A stretch of 64,000 nucleotides of DNA, taken from Xanthobacter autotrophicus (GTDB lineage: Bacteria > Pseudomonadota > Alphaproteobacteria > Rhizobiales > Xanthobacteraceae). The stretch spans positions 1 through 64,000 of the forward strand of contig NZ_VAUP01000042.1 in the NCBI RefSeq assembly GCF_005871085.1. Direction: 5' to 3'. Position numbers and translations under genes: made by a program. Positions 52,316 through 61,833 of the stretch are shown piece after piece; the stretch's first letter is position 1; each line of letters starts with the position of its first letter. The notes below the pieces were generated by a model that saw nothing but the letters and a program-made list of their open reading frames with translations, did no database searches and was not told the DNA's origin.

Positions 52316-53221
52316 ATGAATGACGCCATGCGCTTCGATCTCCGCCACGTCCGTGCCTTCGTCCTCCTCTCCGAGGAACTGCACTTCAGCCGCGCCGCCC
52401 AGCGCGCCCACATGACCCAGCCGGCCATGAGCCGCCTGATCCGCGACCTGGAGCAGGACGTGGGCGTGCCGCTGATCGCCCGCACCACCCGCTCGGTGGA
52501 ACTGACCGAGGCCGGCAAGGCCTTCCTCGCCGACGGCCGCGCCGCCCTGGAGCGGCTGGAGCGCGCCGTCACCAATGCCCGCCGCACCGCCAGCGGCGAG
52601 GTGGGCCTGCTGCGCATCGGCTACATGGACTTCGCCATCAACGGCCGGCTGCCGGAATTCCTGAGCGCTTTCAGTCGCTACCGGCCGGAAATCCGGCTGG
52701 AGATCTCATTCATCCCCACCTTCAAGCAGCAGGAGGCGCTGCTGGCGGAACGCATCGACATCGGCTTCATGATCGGACCGTTCGAGGAGCCGAGCATGGC
52801 GAGCTACACCTTCGACGACAACCGCTACGTGGCGCTGCTGCCCATCACCCACCCGCTCTCCAACGTGCGCACCCTGCGCCTCTCGGACCTTGCGGACCAA
52901 CCCTTCGTGCTCGGCTCGGGGGAGAATTGGGGCGCCTTTCGCAACGCCTTCTTCTCCATCTGCCACCGCGCCGGTTTCACCCCGCGCATCGCGCAGGAGG
53001 CCTCCTCCTCGGAAGGCATCTTCGGGCTGGTGGCGGCGGGCGCCGGGGTCTCGGTCTATGCCAGTTGCGTGCGCAACCTGCAGCGGCGCGGCATCGTCAT
53101 CCGCGATCTCGATGATGTGTCGGAAAAGATCGTCACCGTCGCCGCCTGGGCAACGCCGGTACACTCGCCGGCGGTCTCCATCTTCACCGATTTCATGTTG
53201 CGGGTGTGGGGCAGCGTCTAG
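52316..53221 (+). CDS. LysR-family transcriptional regulator
   Basis: A 301-residue LysR regulator from the ATG at 52316 (MNDAMRFDLRH); a second ATG at 52328 would give 297. The HTH is at residues ~20-45 (LSEELHFSRAAQRAHMTQPAMSRLIRDLEQDVGVPLI), followed by a typical periplasmic-binding-like effector domain (RIGYMDFAINGRLPEFLSAFSRYRPEIRLEI...). It is divergent from the isochorismatase-family gene, the usual arrangement for a LysR activator of its neighbour. The 117-bp gap has an imperfect dyad ATTG-atg-CAAT (52298-52308). Confidence 0.9.
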   Translation: MNDAMRFDLRHVRAFVLLSEELHFSRAAQRAHMTQPAMSRLIRDLEQDVGVPLIARTTRSVELTEAGKAFLADGRAALERLERAVTNARRTASGEVGLLRIGYMDFAINGRLPEFLSAFSRYRPEIRLEISFIPTFKQQEALLAERIDIGFMIGPFEEPSMASYTFDDNRYVALLPITHPLSNVRTLRLSDLADQPFVLGSGENWGAFRNAFFSICHRAGFTPRIAQEASSSEGIFGLVAAGAGVSVYASCVRNLQRRGIVIRDLDDVSEKIVTVAAWATPVHSPAVSIFTDFMLRVWGSV

Positions 53222-53264
53222 CCGCAGCGCCGCCCGGAACCAGACCCTCCGGCCGGACGCCTGA

Positions 53265-55028
53265 TCACCGGGATGTGGGATAGAGCGGCTGGAGGCCACG
53301 GGCCTTGCGACCGTTGCGCGCCTTCGCGGCGCGTCGTTCGGCGGCGAGAGCCTTGCGCAAGGCGCGCCCATCCCACGCCGTCGCATCGCCCGCATACAGG
53401 TGCTGGTTCAGTTCCGCCACCGCCTGCGCCATCCCGGGGGTGCGCGGTGCCTCACCGCCCATCCCGCCCATGGCACGGGCGAGGGTGAGCCAGGCGCGGT
53501 GGGCGGCGGCCGCATCATTGCTGCGACAGGCGACATCGAGCGCCCGCGCCGCCGCCTCCACATCCAGGGGCACCAACGCCGGCCGCCCGGCCATGCGTCC
53601 GCTCCCGACCGGCCGGACAGCTCCGGGATAGGTCGGGTCCGGCGCACGCTCGGCCTCGCCCGGGCGCCGCCGGCGGCCGCTGTAGAAGACGGTTCCGACC
53701 ACCAGCACGGTCACGGCGAGCACGGCCAGCACATCGCGCACGTTCCAGCCGCCCTGCGGTCCACCGGCGGTCGGCGATGGAGCGGGCACGGCAACGGGAG
53801 AGGCCTGCGCCCGCGGTGCGCTGCCGTCGGCGGATGCCGCCACGGTGAGGGTCACGGCCGGCAGAGTGGCGGTCTCGGCCCGGTTCGCCACAATGTTCCA
53901 CCAGGGCACGGAGATGGCCGGCAGCGTCACCGTTCCGGCGCGCGTGGGCACCACGGAGACCCGCGTCTCCACCACCGCGCCGACGCCGCCGTCCACCGAC
54001 GTGGCCTCAGGCTTGCCCTCGTCGGCGTACTGGCGGACGCCCTCCACCTCCGGCGCGGCGAGCGGCGGCAACTGGCCGGGGCTCGCGCCCTTCACCTCCA
54101 GCCGCAGAGTGCGTACCAGCGCACCGCCAACCCTGGCTTCGCCCGGCGGACGCGACCAGCTTTCCCGAAGCGTCGCGGACCGGGCCGGCAGGAACCAGCC
54201 GGTGACGCCGGCGGGGCGCGGGCGCACCTCCACCTCCACCGGATTGGAATAGACCGTAACCTTGCGGCCGGCATTGAAGCCGCCGCCGAGCCACGGCATG
54301 GCCGGCCGCCCCAAGGTGCGGGCCTGCTCCTGCGCGCCCGGCGGAGACGTGGGGATGGAGGCCTTGAGCGCCACGGAGGGAATCTGGATGGTGCCGGTGC
54401 GCTGGGGCCGCATGACGTAGCGCAGCTCCACCACGCGGAAACGCTGACGGCCGAACACACGGGAATAGGTTTTCAGCCCGCCGTCAGGCGTGAAGGAGGC
54501 GCCATCGGCCTCCGGCTGTCCCGCCGTCGCCTCCAGCGCACCGACGCGGTCAAACATGCGCACCACCACGGGAATCTCACTCTGGAGAAAGAAAGGCGGT
54601 GTGCCCTGCACGTCCACCGCCAGCGAGAGCGGCTCGTCATCGGGCGGCTCGATGGCGGCGCCCGGGGCGATGGTGAGATCGATGGGAGCGCTCGTCTCCC
54701 CGCCCACCGAAAGGGCAGGAATGGTGAGACGGCCGGCGTGCTTCGCCACCAGTGTCAACACCCATTCATTCACCTCGACCCGTTGCCCGGCCACGGTGTC
54801 CATGCGGCTGCGCTTGCGCCGGTCGAGGATGTCGAAGTCCTTCGACAGGGAAGTCACGTTCGGCGGTTCCAGGCTGTCGCGGCCGGCAAGGCTCAGGACC
54901 AGCTCGAAGGGTTCGCCCTGGTCCGTGGGCAGCCGTTCGATGCTTGCCTTGAAGGCGCCGGCCAAGAGCGGCGTCGCAGCGACGAGCGCAACCAGCAGGA
55001 GGACGAGGCGCAGCACGACGCGCATCAT
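53265..55028 (-). CDS. BatD-like oxygen-tolerance/Bat complex protein
   Basis: A 587-residue BatD/DUF7379-like protein: signal peptide (MMRVVLRLVLLLVALVAATPLLAGA), then a long run of Ig-like beta domains (ASIERLPTDQGEPFELVLSLAG..., VQGTPPFFLQSEIPVVVRMFDR...), a transmembrane helix at ~425-450 (VRDVLAVLAVTVLVVGTVFYS) and a cytoplasmic helical tail. BatD forms a membrane complex with the VWA proteins BatA/B and the MoxR ATPase. Its start overlaps the previous gene's stop (ATGA). Last gene of a leftward operon. Confidence 0.85.
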   Translation of the reverse strand: MMRVVLRLVLLLVALVAATPLLAGAFKASIERLPTDQGEPFELVLSLAGRDSLEPPNVTSLSKDFDILDRRKRSRMDTVAGQRVEVNEWVLTLVAKHAGRLTIPALSVGGETSAPIDLTIAPGAAIEPPDDEPLSLAVDVQGTPPFFLQSEIPVVVRMFDRVGALEATAGQPEADGASFTPDGGLKTYSRVFGRQRFRVVELRYVMRPQRTGTIQIPSVALKASIPTSPPGAQEQARTLGRPAMPWLGGGFNAGRKVTVYSNPVEVEVRPRPAGVTGWFLPARSATLRESWSRPPGEARVGGALVRTLRLEVKGASPGQLPPLAAPEVEGVRQYADEGKPEATSVDGGVGAVVETRVSVVPTRAGTVTLPAISVPWWNIVANRAETATLPAVTLTVAASADGSAPRAQASPVAVPAPSPTAGGPQGGWNVRDVLAVLAVTVLVVGTVFYSGRRRRPGEAERAPDPTYPGAVRPVGSGRMAGRPALVPLDVEAAARALDVACRSNDAAAAHRAWLTLARAMGGMGGEAPRTPGMAQAVAELNQHLYAGDATAWDGRALRKALAAERRAAKARNGRKARGLQPLYPTSR

Positions 55029-57100
55029 GGCTCGCCCTCCACCTGGATGTTCGCTGGACCGCCCATGTAGCGCGCGCGGATGCGGGCCCGCAGCAGGCCT
55101 CCGGGATCATCCGGCACCTGGCGTAGCGCCTGCTCACGGCTCTGCTCGTCGTCGGACAGGGACTGGAGCGCCGCCTTGGCGTCCTTGCCACCGGGCGGCG
55201 GCGGCGGCGCGGCGGCGGTCGGCGCCACCTGGGTGGGGCCAGAGGGCGGAGGCTCGAACGCCTTGTTCGCGTCCCGGCTGTCATGCGGCACATCGGGCGT
55301 GCCCTGCGGCAGGGGCGGTGGCGGCGCAGCCGGAGGAGAAGGCGGGTTCGCCTGCGGCTGAGGCTGGGGGGGCTGGTCCGGCGACGGCTGCGGGGCAGCG
55401 GCGATCTCGGGCGGCCGGCGCGGCGGCAGCGGCGCAGGCGCCGGCAGTGGTCCGGGCGGCTGTGGCGCAGCTCCGGACTGCTGCGGATCACCCTTGTCAG
55501 GCTCGCCGGGCTTGTCCTTCTGCGGGTCGGCGCCCGTCTTGCCTGCGTCCGGCTTCGGATTATCCGGCTTGGAAGGGTCGGGCTTGGAAGGGTCGGGCTT
55601 GGAAGGGTCGGGCTTGGAAGGGTCGGGCCTGGAAGGGTCGGACTTGTTCGGATCAGGCTTACCGGGATCGGATTTGCCGCCGGCATCCTGCTTGCCGCCG
55701 CCACCGCCTCCCCCGCCGCCGGAATTGCCCTTGTCCTTCTTCTGGTCGTTCTTCTTCTCGTCGTCCTTCTTCTTGCGGGCGTCGATGATGCCCTGCACCA
55801 AGTCGCGGTTGAACTTGGCATCCGCGTCGGCAGGATCGGCCTTCAGCGCGGCGTCGTAGGCGGCGACGGCCTCCTCCAGCCGGTCGGAACGAGCCAGCGC
55901 GTTGCCACGGTTGTAGTCGGCGCCGGGCATCCGCGCATAGGCTTCGGCCGCGCCCGGGTTGTCGCCGGCCTTGTAGCGGGCGGCCGCGCGCCACGCCGGG
56001 TTCTCGAAGCGCTGGGCGGCGGTGGCGTAGTCCCCAGCGCCGAAGGCGGAGGCGCCCTGCTGGTCCGGCCGCGCCCACAGATCGTCCCATGTCCCCGCCG
56101 CCGCCGGACTGGGCGCGAACATGGCCGGCAGGGCGGCGAGAAGCAGCACGGCGATCCACCCCCGCCGGAAAGCCAGCGGCGCCAGCAGCACGGAGATGAG
56201 GAGCACGAACGGCCCCATGTCCGCCCAGACGTCGGCTGTGAACCCGTCCTGATCGACCGGCGGCGCCGTGGCGGAAGCACTCGTCAGCGGCAGGGTGCTT
56301 TCCAGGTCGCTGTCGTCGGCGGTGAGGCGGGAGAAAGTGCCGCGCCCGGCAACCGCGAGGGCCGAGAGGCCCGCCGCATCCAGAGGCGCCGCCCCATCCG
56401 CACCCGAGGCGCCGACGCCGATCACATTGACCTTGAAGCCCGCCGCCGCCGCCGCCCTGGCCGCGGCCTGCGCCTTGGCGGGATCATCTCCGGTACTGTC
56501 GGCCAGGATGAGGATGCGCCCGCTGGAAGCGCCGGCGCCCTTCAGAAGCTCCACCCCCTTCTCGATGGCGAGATCGGTGCGGGCCGGGCCGCCGCGCATC
56601 AGGTTGGTGGCGAGGTCCGGCAGCATCTGGCCCACCACGCGGGCGTCTTGCGTGAGCGGCGCGGCGGTGAAGGGAATGTCGGCATAGAGCACCAGTGCCA
56701 CCTCGCCGCCGCGCATGCGCGAGAGGACGTCCGCCACCTTGTAGCGGGCGGCGGCAAGGCGGGTGGGGCTGGCATCGCTGGCGCCCATGGAGCGGGTGAG
56801 GCTGAGCGCCACCACCACGGGCTCCAACCGCCCGCCCGCCGGCTGCGGCAGCTTCTCCCAGGTCGGCCCGGCAATGGCGAGGATGGCCGCGGCCCAGCCC
56901 ACGAGCAGCAGCGCAATCGGCCAGCGGCCCGTCTGGCGCCCGCCCGATGCGGCGAGATGGACGAGCAGATGGGGGTCGACCACCCGCGACCAATCGTTCG
57001 ATCCCTGCTTGAGCCGGCGCCACAGCAATGCCGTGAGCACGACCGCCGGCACCAGGGCCAGCAGCCATTCGGGCCGCAGGAAATGGAAGCTCGCGGGCAT
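55025..57100 (-). CDS. VWA/TPR fusion protein (BatB-BatC-like) with degenerate metal site
   Basis: A 691-residue protein: an N-terminal membrane helix (RPEWLLALVPAVVLTALLW), a von Willebrand A domain (~90-275), a second membrane segment (~295-315) and a TPR-like region (~330-430; AAARYKAGDNPGAAEAYARM, YNRGNALARSDRLEEAVAAYDAAL). The last ~260 residues are Lys/Pro/Gly/Gln-rich, with SDPSKPDPSKPD repeats. This joins BatB (VWA) to BatC (TPR). The MIDAS DxSxS is replaced by ALSLTRSMG: the Asp is Ser and the first Ser is Thr. Its stop overlaps the next gene's start. Confidence 0.85.
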   Translation of the reverse strand: MPASFHFLRPEWLLALVPAVVLTALLWRRLKQGSNDWSRVVDPHLLVHLAASGGRQTGRWPIALLLVGWAAAILAIAGPTWEKLPQPAGGRLEPVVVALSLTRSMGASDASPTRLAAARYKVADVLSRMRGGEVALVLYADIPFTAAPLTQDARVVGQMLPDLATNLMRGGPARTDLAIEKGVELLKGAGASSGRILILADSTGDDPAKAQAAARAAAAAGFKVNVIGVGASGADGAAPLDAAGLSALAVAGRGTFSRLTADDSDLESTLPLTSASATAPPVDQDGFTADVWADMGPFVLLISVLLAPLAFRRGWIAVLLLAALPAMFAPSPAAAGTWDDLWARPDQQGASAFGAGDYATAAQRFENPAWRAAARYKAGDNPGAAEAYARMPGADYNRGNALARSDRLEEAVAAYDAALKADPADADAKFNRDLVQGIIDARKKKDDEKKNDQKKDKGNSGGGGGGGGGKQDAGGKSDPGKPDPNKSDPSRPDPSKPDPSKPDPSKPDPSKPDNPKPDAGKTGADPQKDKPGEPDKGDPQQSGAAPQPPGPLPAPAPLPPRRPPEIAAAPQPSPDQPPQPQPQANPPSPPAAPPPPLPQGTPDVPHDSRDANKAFEPPPSGPTQVAPTAAAPPPPPGGKDAKAALQSLSDDEQSREQALRQVPDDPGGLLRARIRARYMGGPANIQVEGEP
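55566..55640. repeat. 15-bp tandem repeat inside the VWA/TPR gene
   Basis: Five copies of GGCTTGGAAGGGTCG (one base substitution in the last), encoding DPSKP-type pentapeptides on the minus strand. In-frame expansion is expected to be tolerated in this linker. Confidence 0.75.
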
Positions 57101-58131
57101 CAGGCGGAGCCTTCCACACGCGCCGGCTCAGCCCCGCCCGCGCGGCGGCCCAGCGGCCGGTTCATCACCAGCAGCGCCGACATGAGAAAGCTCACAAGCA
57201 GCGCCGCCCCGAGCGGCCAGTAGAACAGGGCGATGGAGGGCCGCACGAACTGAGGGTCCCCGGCCACCGGTTCAAGGCGGTCGATGTCGGCATAGATGGC
57301 GGCGAGGCCCTTGTCGTTCCGGGCACGGAAATACTGGCCGCCGGTGAGTCCCGCGATCCTTTTCAGTGCCTCCTCGTCGAGGTCGCCGGACGGGTTCATG
57401 GGCGCGCCGGGCATGAAATCCATGCCGTCGGCGCCGACGCCGATGGTGTGGATCCGCACATTCTCCTTCGCCGCGATGGCCGCCGCCTCCATGGGGTCGA
57501 GCACGCCGGAGGTGTTGGCACCGTCAGTGAGCAGGATCAGCACGCGATCCTTCGCCGGTCGGTCGCGCAGGGTCTTCACCGCGAGCCCAATGGCGTCGCC
57601 GATGGAGGTGTTGCGCCCGGTCATGCCGATGGAGGCCTCGGCGAGGAGTTGGCGAACCACGGTGCGGTCAAGCGTCAGCGGCGCCTGCACATAGGCCCGC
57701 GTGCTGAACAGGATGAGGCCGATGCGGTCGCCAGTGCGGCGGGCGATGAAGTCGTCCGCCACCCTTTTCACCACCTGGAGCCGGTTCGCCGGCACACCGG
57801 ACTGGACCAGGTCCGGCGACGACATGGAGGCGGAGAGATCCACCGCCAGCATCATCTCGCGGCCTTCCACGGGGATGGCGATGGGTGTGCCCACATAGAC
57901 CGGCCGCGCGGCGGCAATGACCAGAAGGGTCCAGATGAAGGCGAGCGCCGCCAGCCGCAGGCGGCTGAAGCGGGGACGGCCGTTGGCGACGAGGCCGGCG
58001 TGGGCCAGTTCCGCGAAGAACGGCAGGCGCAGGGCACCGGTCCGCCGCTCCGGCGCGCGCGGCAGCAGCAGGCGGACCAGGAACGGCAGCGGCAGCAGTG
58101 CCAGCACGAAGGGCCATTGCAGCGTAATCAT
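57100..58131 (-). CDS. VWA-domain protein BatA-like
   Basis: A 343-residue membrane protein with a C-terminal VWA domain between two hydrophobic ends (LPLPFLVRLLLP at the N-terminus; IALFYWPLGAALLVSFLMSALLV at the C-terminus). It carries an intact MIDAS: LAVDLSASMSS (DxSxS, ~93-103), a Thr in the middle (GRNTSIGDAIG) and the Asp in LLTDGANTSGV. It resembles BatA of the Bat complex. The start overlaps the upstream stop (ATGA), and the stop overlaps the following gene. Confidence 0.9.
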   Translation of the reverse strand: MITLQWPFVLALLPLPFLVRLLLPRAPERRTGALRLPFFAELAHAGLVANGRPRFSRLRLAALAFIWTLLVIAAARPVYVGTPIAIPVEGREMMLAVDLSASMSSPDLVQSGVPANRLQVVKRVADDFIARRTGDRIGLILFSTRAYVQAPLTLDRTVVRQLLAEASIGMTGRNTSIGDAIGLAVKTLRDRPAKDRVLILLTDGANTSGVLDPMEAAAIAAKENVRIHTIGVGADGMDFMPGAPMNPSGDLDEEALKRIAGLTGGQYFRARNDKGLAAIYADIDRLEPVAGDPQFVRPSIALFYWPLGAALLVSFLMSALLVMNRPLGRRAGGAEPARVEGSA

Positions 58132-58718
58132 GCGCGCGCCCTGATCCAGCGCCGCACGGCGGCGACAAAGGCCTTGGGCGCGATCCCGGCATCGGGGGCG
58201 GCGGCCGGCGGGTAATAGGGCGCGCGGGCGAGGAACGCGGCCTCGGCAACGCCGAAGCCGGCCTTGCCGGCCACCAGCACCCGCGCCCACGCTTCCCCGG
58301 TGAGGGCCGTGGCCTCATCCCCCGACTGGGCGCGCACGAGCCGGCGAAGCACGCCGGAGGCCGCGACGGCGATGGTCTGGGGATCGGGCAGGCCATCGCG
58401 GCCGCCGTCTTGGGCGCCCACCTGCGCCAGCGTCGCCTCGAACTCCTTCAAAGCCTTGTAGGCGAGGGTCTGCCGCCAGCGCCATTCGCGGATGGCGAGC
58501 ACCACCCCCACCAGCAGGACCAGGCCGGCCAGCGCGTACCAACCGGGCGCGGGCGGCCAGAACGGCACGTCCGGAGGCAGATGGATATCCCGCAGAGTGG
58601 CCAGTGATTCCTCGAGGGACGGGGCGGGAGGGGCGTCGGGGATTTTCCCCCCCGGCGTCAGGAAATCCGGGGTCGAGAAATCCGGCACGGAGGGAGCGGT
58701 CGTGGTGGGAGAGGTCAT
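58128..58718 (-). CDS. DUF4381 membrane protein of the Bat/MoxR operon
   Basis: A 196-residue protein with a polar N-terminal part (TPGGKIPDAPPAPSLEESLATLRDIHLPPDVPFWPPAPGW), one transmembrane helix (ALAGLVLLVGVVLAI, ~64-79) and a cytoplasmic helical domain (LRRLVRAQSGDEATALTGEAWARVL). The pattern matches DUF4381, found between DUF58 and VWA genes in MoxR operons. It overlaps neighbours on both sides (ATGA at each end). Confidence 0.85.
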   Translation of the reverse strand: MTSPTTTAPSVPDFSTPDFLTPGGKIPDAPPAPSLEESLATLRDIHLPPDVPFWPPAPGWYALAGLVLLVGVVLAIREWRWRQTLAYKALKEFEATLAQVGAQDGGRDGLPDPQTIAVAASGVLRRLVRAQSGDEATALTGEAWARVLVAGKAGFGVAEAAFLARAPYYPPAAAPDAGIAPKAFVAAVRRWIRARA

Positions 58719-59689
58719 GCCGAGGCACGCCCCAATACCCGCCGCCCCGCCGACTGGAACGGTCGCAGCCGTTCAGGATGCAGCACGTCCGCCGGATCGG
58801 TGCCGGTCTCAAGATCGAGGAAGGTCATGCCGCGTTCGCGGCAGATCCGCTCGACGCCGTCGTGGCGCGCGGCGAAGCGCTGGGCATAGGCGGCCCGAAG
58901 CGCCGCCCGCTCCGCATCGAGCCGCGCCACCGCCACCCCGTCAGTAACGGGATAGAGGCCGGGGTCGGGCATATGCGCCTCCAGCCGGTCGAACACGAAC
59001 AGGCAGGTGACGTGGTTGTCCACCGCGAGCCGCTCCATCTCGCGCACCCCATGAGCGTCTAGATCGGCAAAGTCGGTGACGAGGAAAACGAGCGTGCCGG
59101 GCCGCGCCAGCGCACGGGTCCGCGCCAGGGCCTCCGCCAGCGCAGGGCCGGTCGCCTCGGGCCGCGCCGGCTCGGCGGTGGCATCTGCCACGGCGCGGAC
59201 GAAGTTCAGGATGCGCCTGCGGCTGCGTTCCGGCTGGAAGGCGCCGACGCCGGAGGGCGCCAGCACGACGCCCCCGACCCGGTCACTGCCAGCGATGCCC
59301 ACCCAGGCCAGAAGCGCCGCCGCCTTGGCCGCCAGCACCGATTTGAAGCTGCCGCGCGTGCCGAAGCGCATGGCGGCGCGCGCATCGACGAGGATCAGGA
59401 CGGGGCGCTCGCGCTCCTCCTGGAACAGCTTGGTGTGGGTCCGCCCGGTGCGGGCGGTGACGCGCCAGTCGATGGTGCGCACGTCATCGCCGGGATGATA
59501 GGCACGCACCTCGTCGAATTCCATGCCGCGGCCGCGGAAGGACGAGCGGTGGCCGCCGAACTGGTGGGTCCGCACCTTGCCGCCGGGCGCAAAGCCGCCG
59601 CCCCCGCGCGGGCGCACCGCCAAGAGGTCCGGCAGGCGGGCAACGATGCCCTTCAACGGATCCTTTTCCGACATCTCCCGTTTCGACAT
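58715..59689 (-). CDS. DUF58 family protein of the Bat/MoxR operon
   Basis: A 324-residue protein with the DUF58 signature: HRSSFRGRGMEFDEVRAYHPGDDVRTIDWRVTARTGRTHTKLFQEERERPVLILVDARAAM. The C-terminal half is a VWA-like fold with DLDAHGVREMERLAVDNHVTCLFVFDRLE. DUF58 proteins act with MoxR ATPases on substrate proteins in respiration and stress. Starts 14 bp after MoxR; overlaps DUF4381. Confidence 0.9.
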   Translation of the reverse strand: MSKREMSEKDPLKGIVARLPDLLAVRPRGGGGFAPGGKVRTHQFGGHRSSFRGRGMEFDEVRAYHPGDDVRTIDWRVTARTGRTHTKLFQEERERPVLILVDARAAMRFGTRGSFKSVLAAKAAALLAWVGIAGSDRVGGVVLAPSGVGAFQPERSRRRILNFVRAVADATAEPARPEATGPALAEALARTRALARPGTLVFLVTDFADLDAHGVREMERLAVDNHVTCLFVFDRLEAHMPDPGLYPVTDGVAVARLDAERAALRAAYAQRFAARHDGVERICRERGMTFLDLETGTDPADVLHPERLRPFQSAGRRVLGRASA

Positions 59690-59703
59690 GGCGGTCCGCG
59701 ACC

Positions 59704-60840
<1,137 letters not shown>

Positions 60841-61074
60841 GAAAGAAGGGTTCCGGTCTCGCGCGAGGTTGCGTTCCTTATATCGCCGCGAACGCGTGAT
60901 CGCACATTATCTCGCATTCATTTTTCGGCCAGCGGGGGCGCCCTGCGACGGATGGAGCCATGACGCACGGTTGAGCCCGGGGACCGCTCCCGCCAAGATG
61001 ACGCCAACCCAGCTCCTATGGTCCAACCTTTGCCCTGGCGACCCGGGCCCCTGACACAGCGGAGAATTCCCCCC

Positions 61075-61722
61075 TTGCCCGATCCGTCCCCCGACGCGCG
61101 CCGCTCCGCCCCGGCGGTCGCGCGCAACCGCGAGCCCATCGCCGCCCAGCTTTTGCAACTTCTGCCGGCAACCGGGCTGGTGCTGGAAATCGCCAGCGGC
61201 ACCGGCGAGCACGCGGTGTATTTCGCCCGCAGGATGCCCCACCTCACCTGGCAACCCTCCGACCCCTCCCCCGAGGCGCGGGCCTCCATCGCCGCCTGGA
61301 CCGCGGCGGAAGGCCTTGCCAACGTGCGCCCGCCCCTCGCCCTGGATGCCGCTGCCACAAACTGGCCGGTGGACAAGGTGGACGCGGTGGTATGCGTCAA
61401 CATGATCCACATCAGCCCGTGGGAGGCGACGGAAGGGCTCATGCGCGGCGCCGGTGCCCGCCTGCCGCCGGACGGCGTGCTGTTCGCCTATGGTGCGTTC
61501 CTGCAGGACGGCGTGCCCACCGCCCCCAGCAACGTGGCCTTCGACGCCGACCTTAAACGGCAGGACCCGCGCTTCGGACTGCGCCACCTTCGCGACGTGG
61601 CCGCCTGCGCGGCCAAGAACGGCCTCGCCCTCGCGCGGGTGGTCGAGATGCCGTCCAACAACCTGTCGCTGGTGTTCCGCAAGGTGATGGCGGTTTCACC
61701 GGGTACCGGCGCTGTGCCATAG
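61075..61722 (+). CDS. DUF938 SAM-dependent methyltransferase-like protein
   Basis: A 215-residue protein from a TTG start (61075) preceded by GGAG; an in-frame ATG at 61018 would give 234 residues. The core reads SAPAVARNREPIAAQLLQLLPATGLVLEIASGTGEHAVYFARRMP, a glycine-rich SAM-binding loop (ASGTGEH), and later VDAVVCVNMIHISPWEATEGLM. It matches DUF938, a class I methyltransferase family of unknown substrate. It stands alone, divergent from the MoxR operon. Confidence 0.82.
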   Translation: MPDPSPDARRSAPAVARNREPIAAQLLQLLPATGLVLEIASGTGEHAVYFARRMPHLTWQPSDPSPEARASIAAWTAAEGLANVRPPLALDAAATNWPVDKVDAVVCVNMIHISPWEATEGLMRGAGARLPPDGVLFAYGAFLQDGVPTAPSNVAFDADLKRQDPRFGLRHLRDVAACAAKNGLALARVVEMPSNNLSLVFRKVMAVSPGTGAVP

Positions 61723-61833
61723 TCGGGCACCGCGCGGCCTTGGGTGGATTGGGGTGAGCCAGACTCACCGCAATCTGCTATCAGGACCGGGCTGGATCTT
61801 CCGCTCGATGCCCCTTCCGCTCGAGGACCCTTC

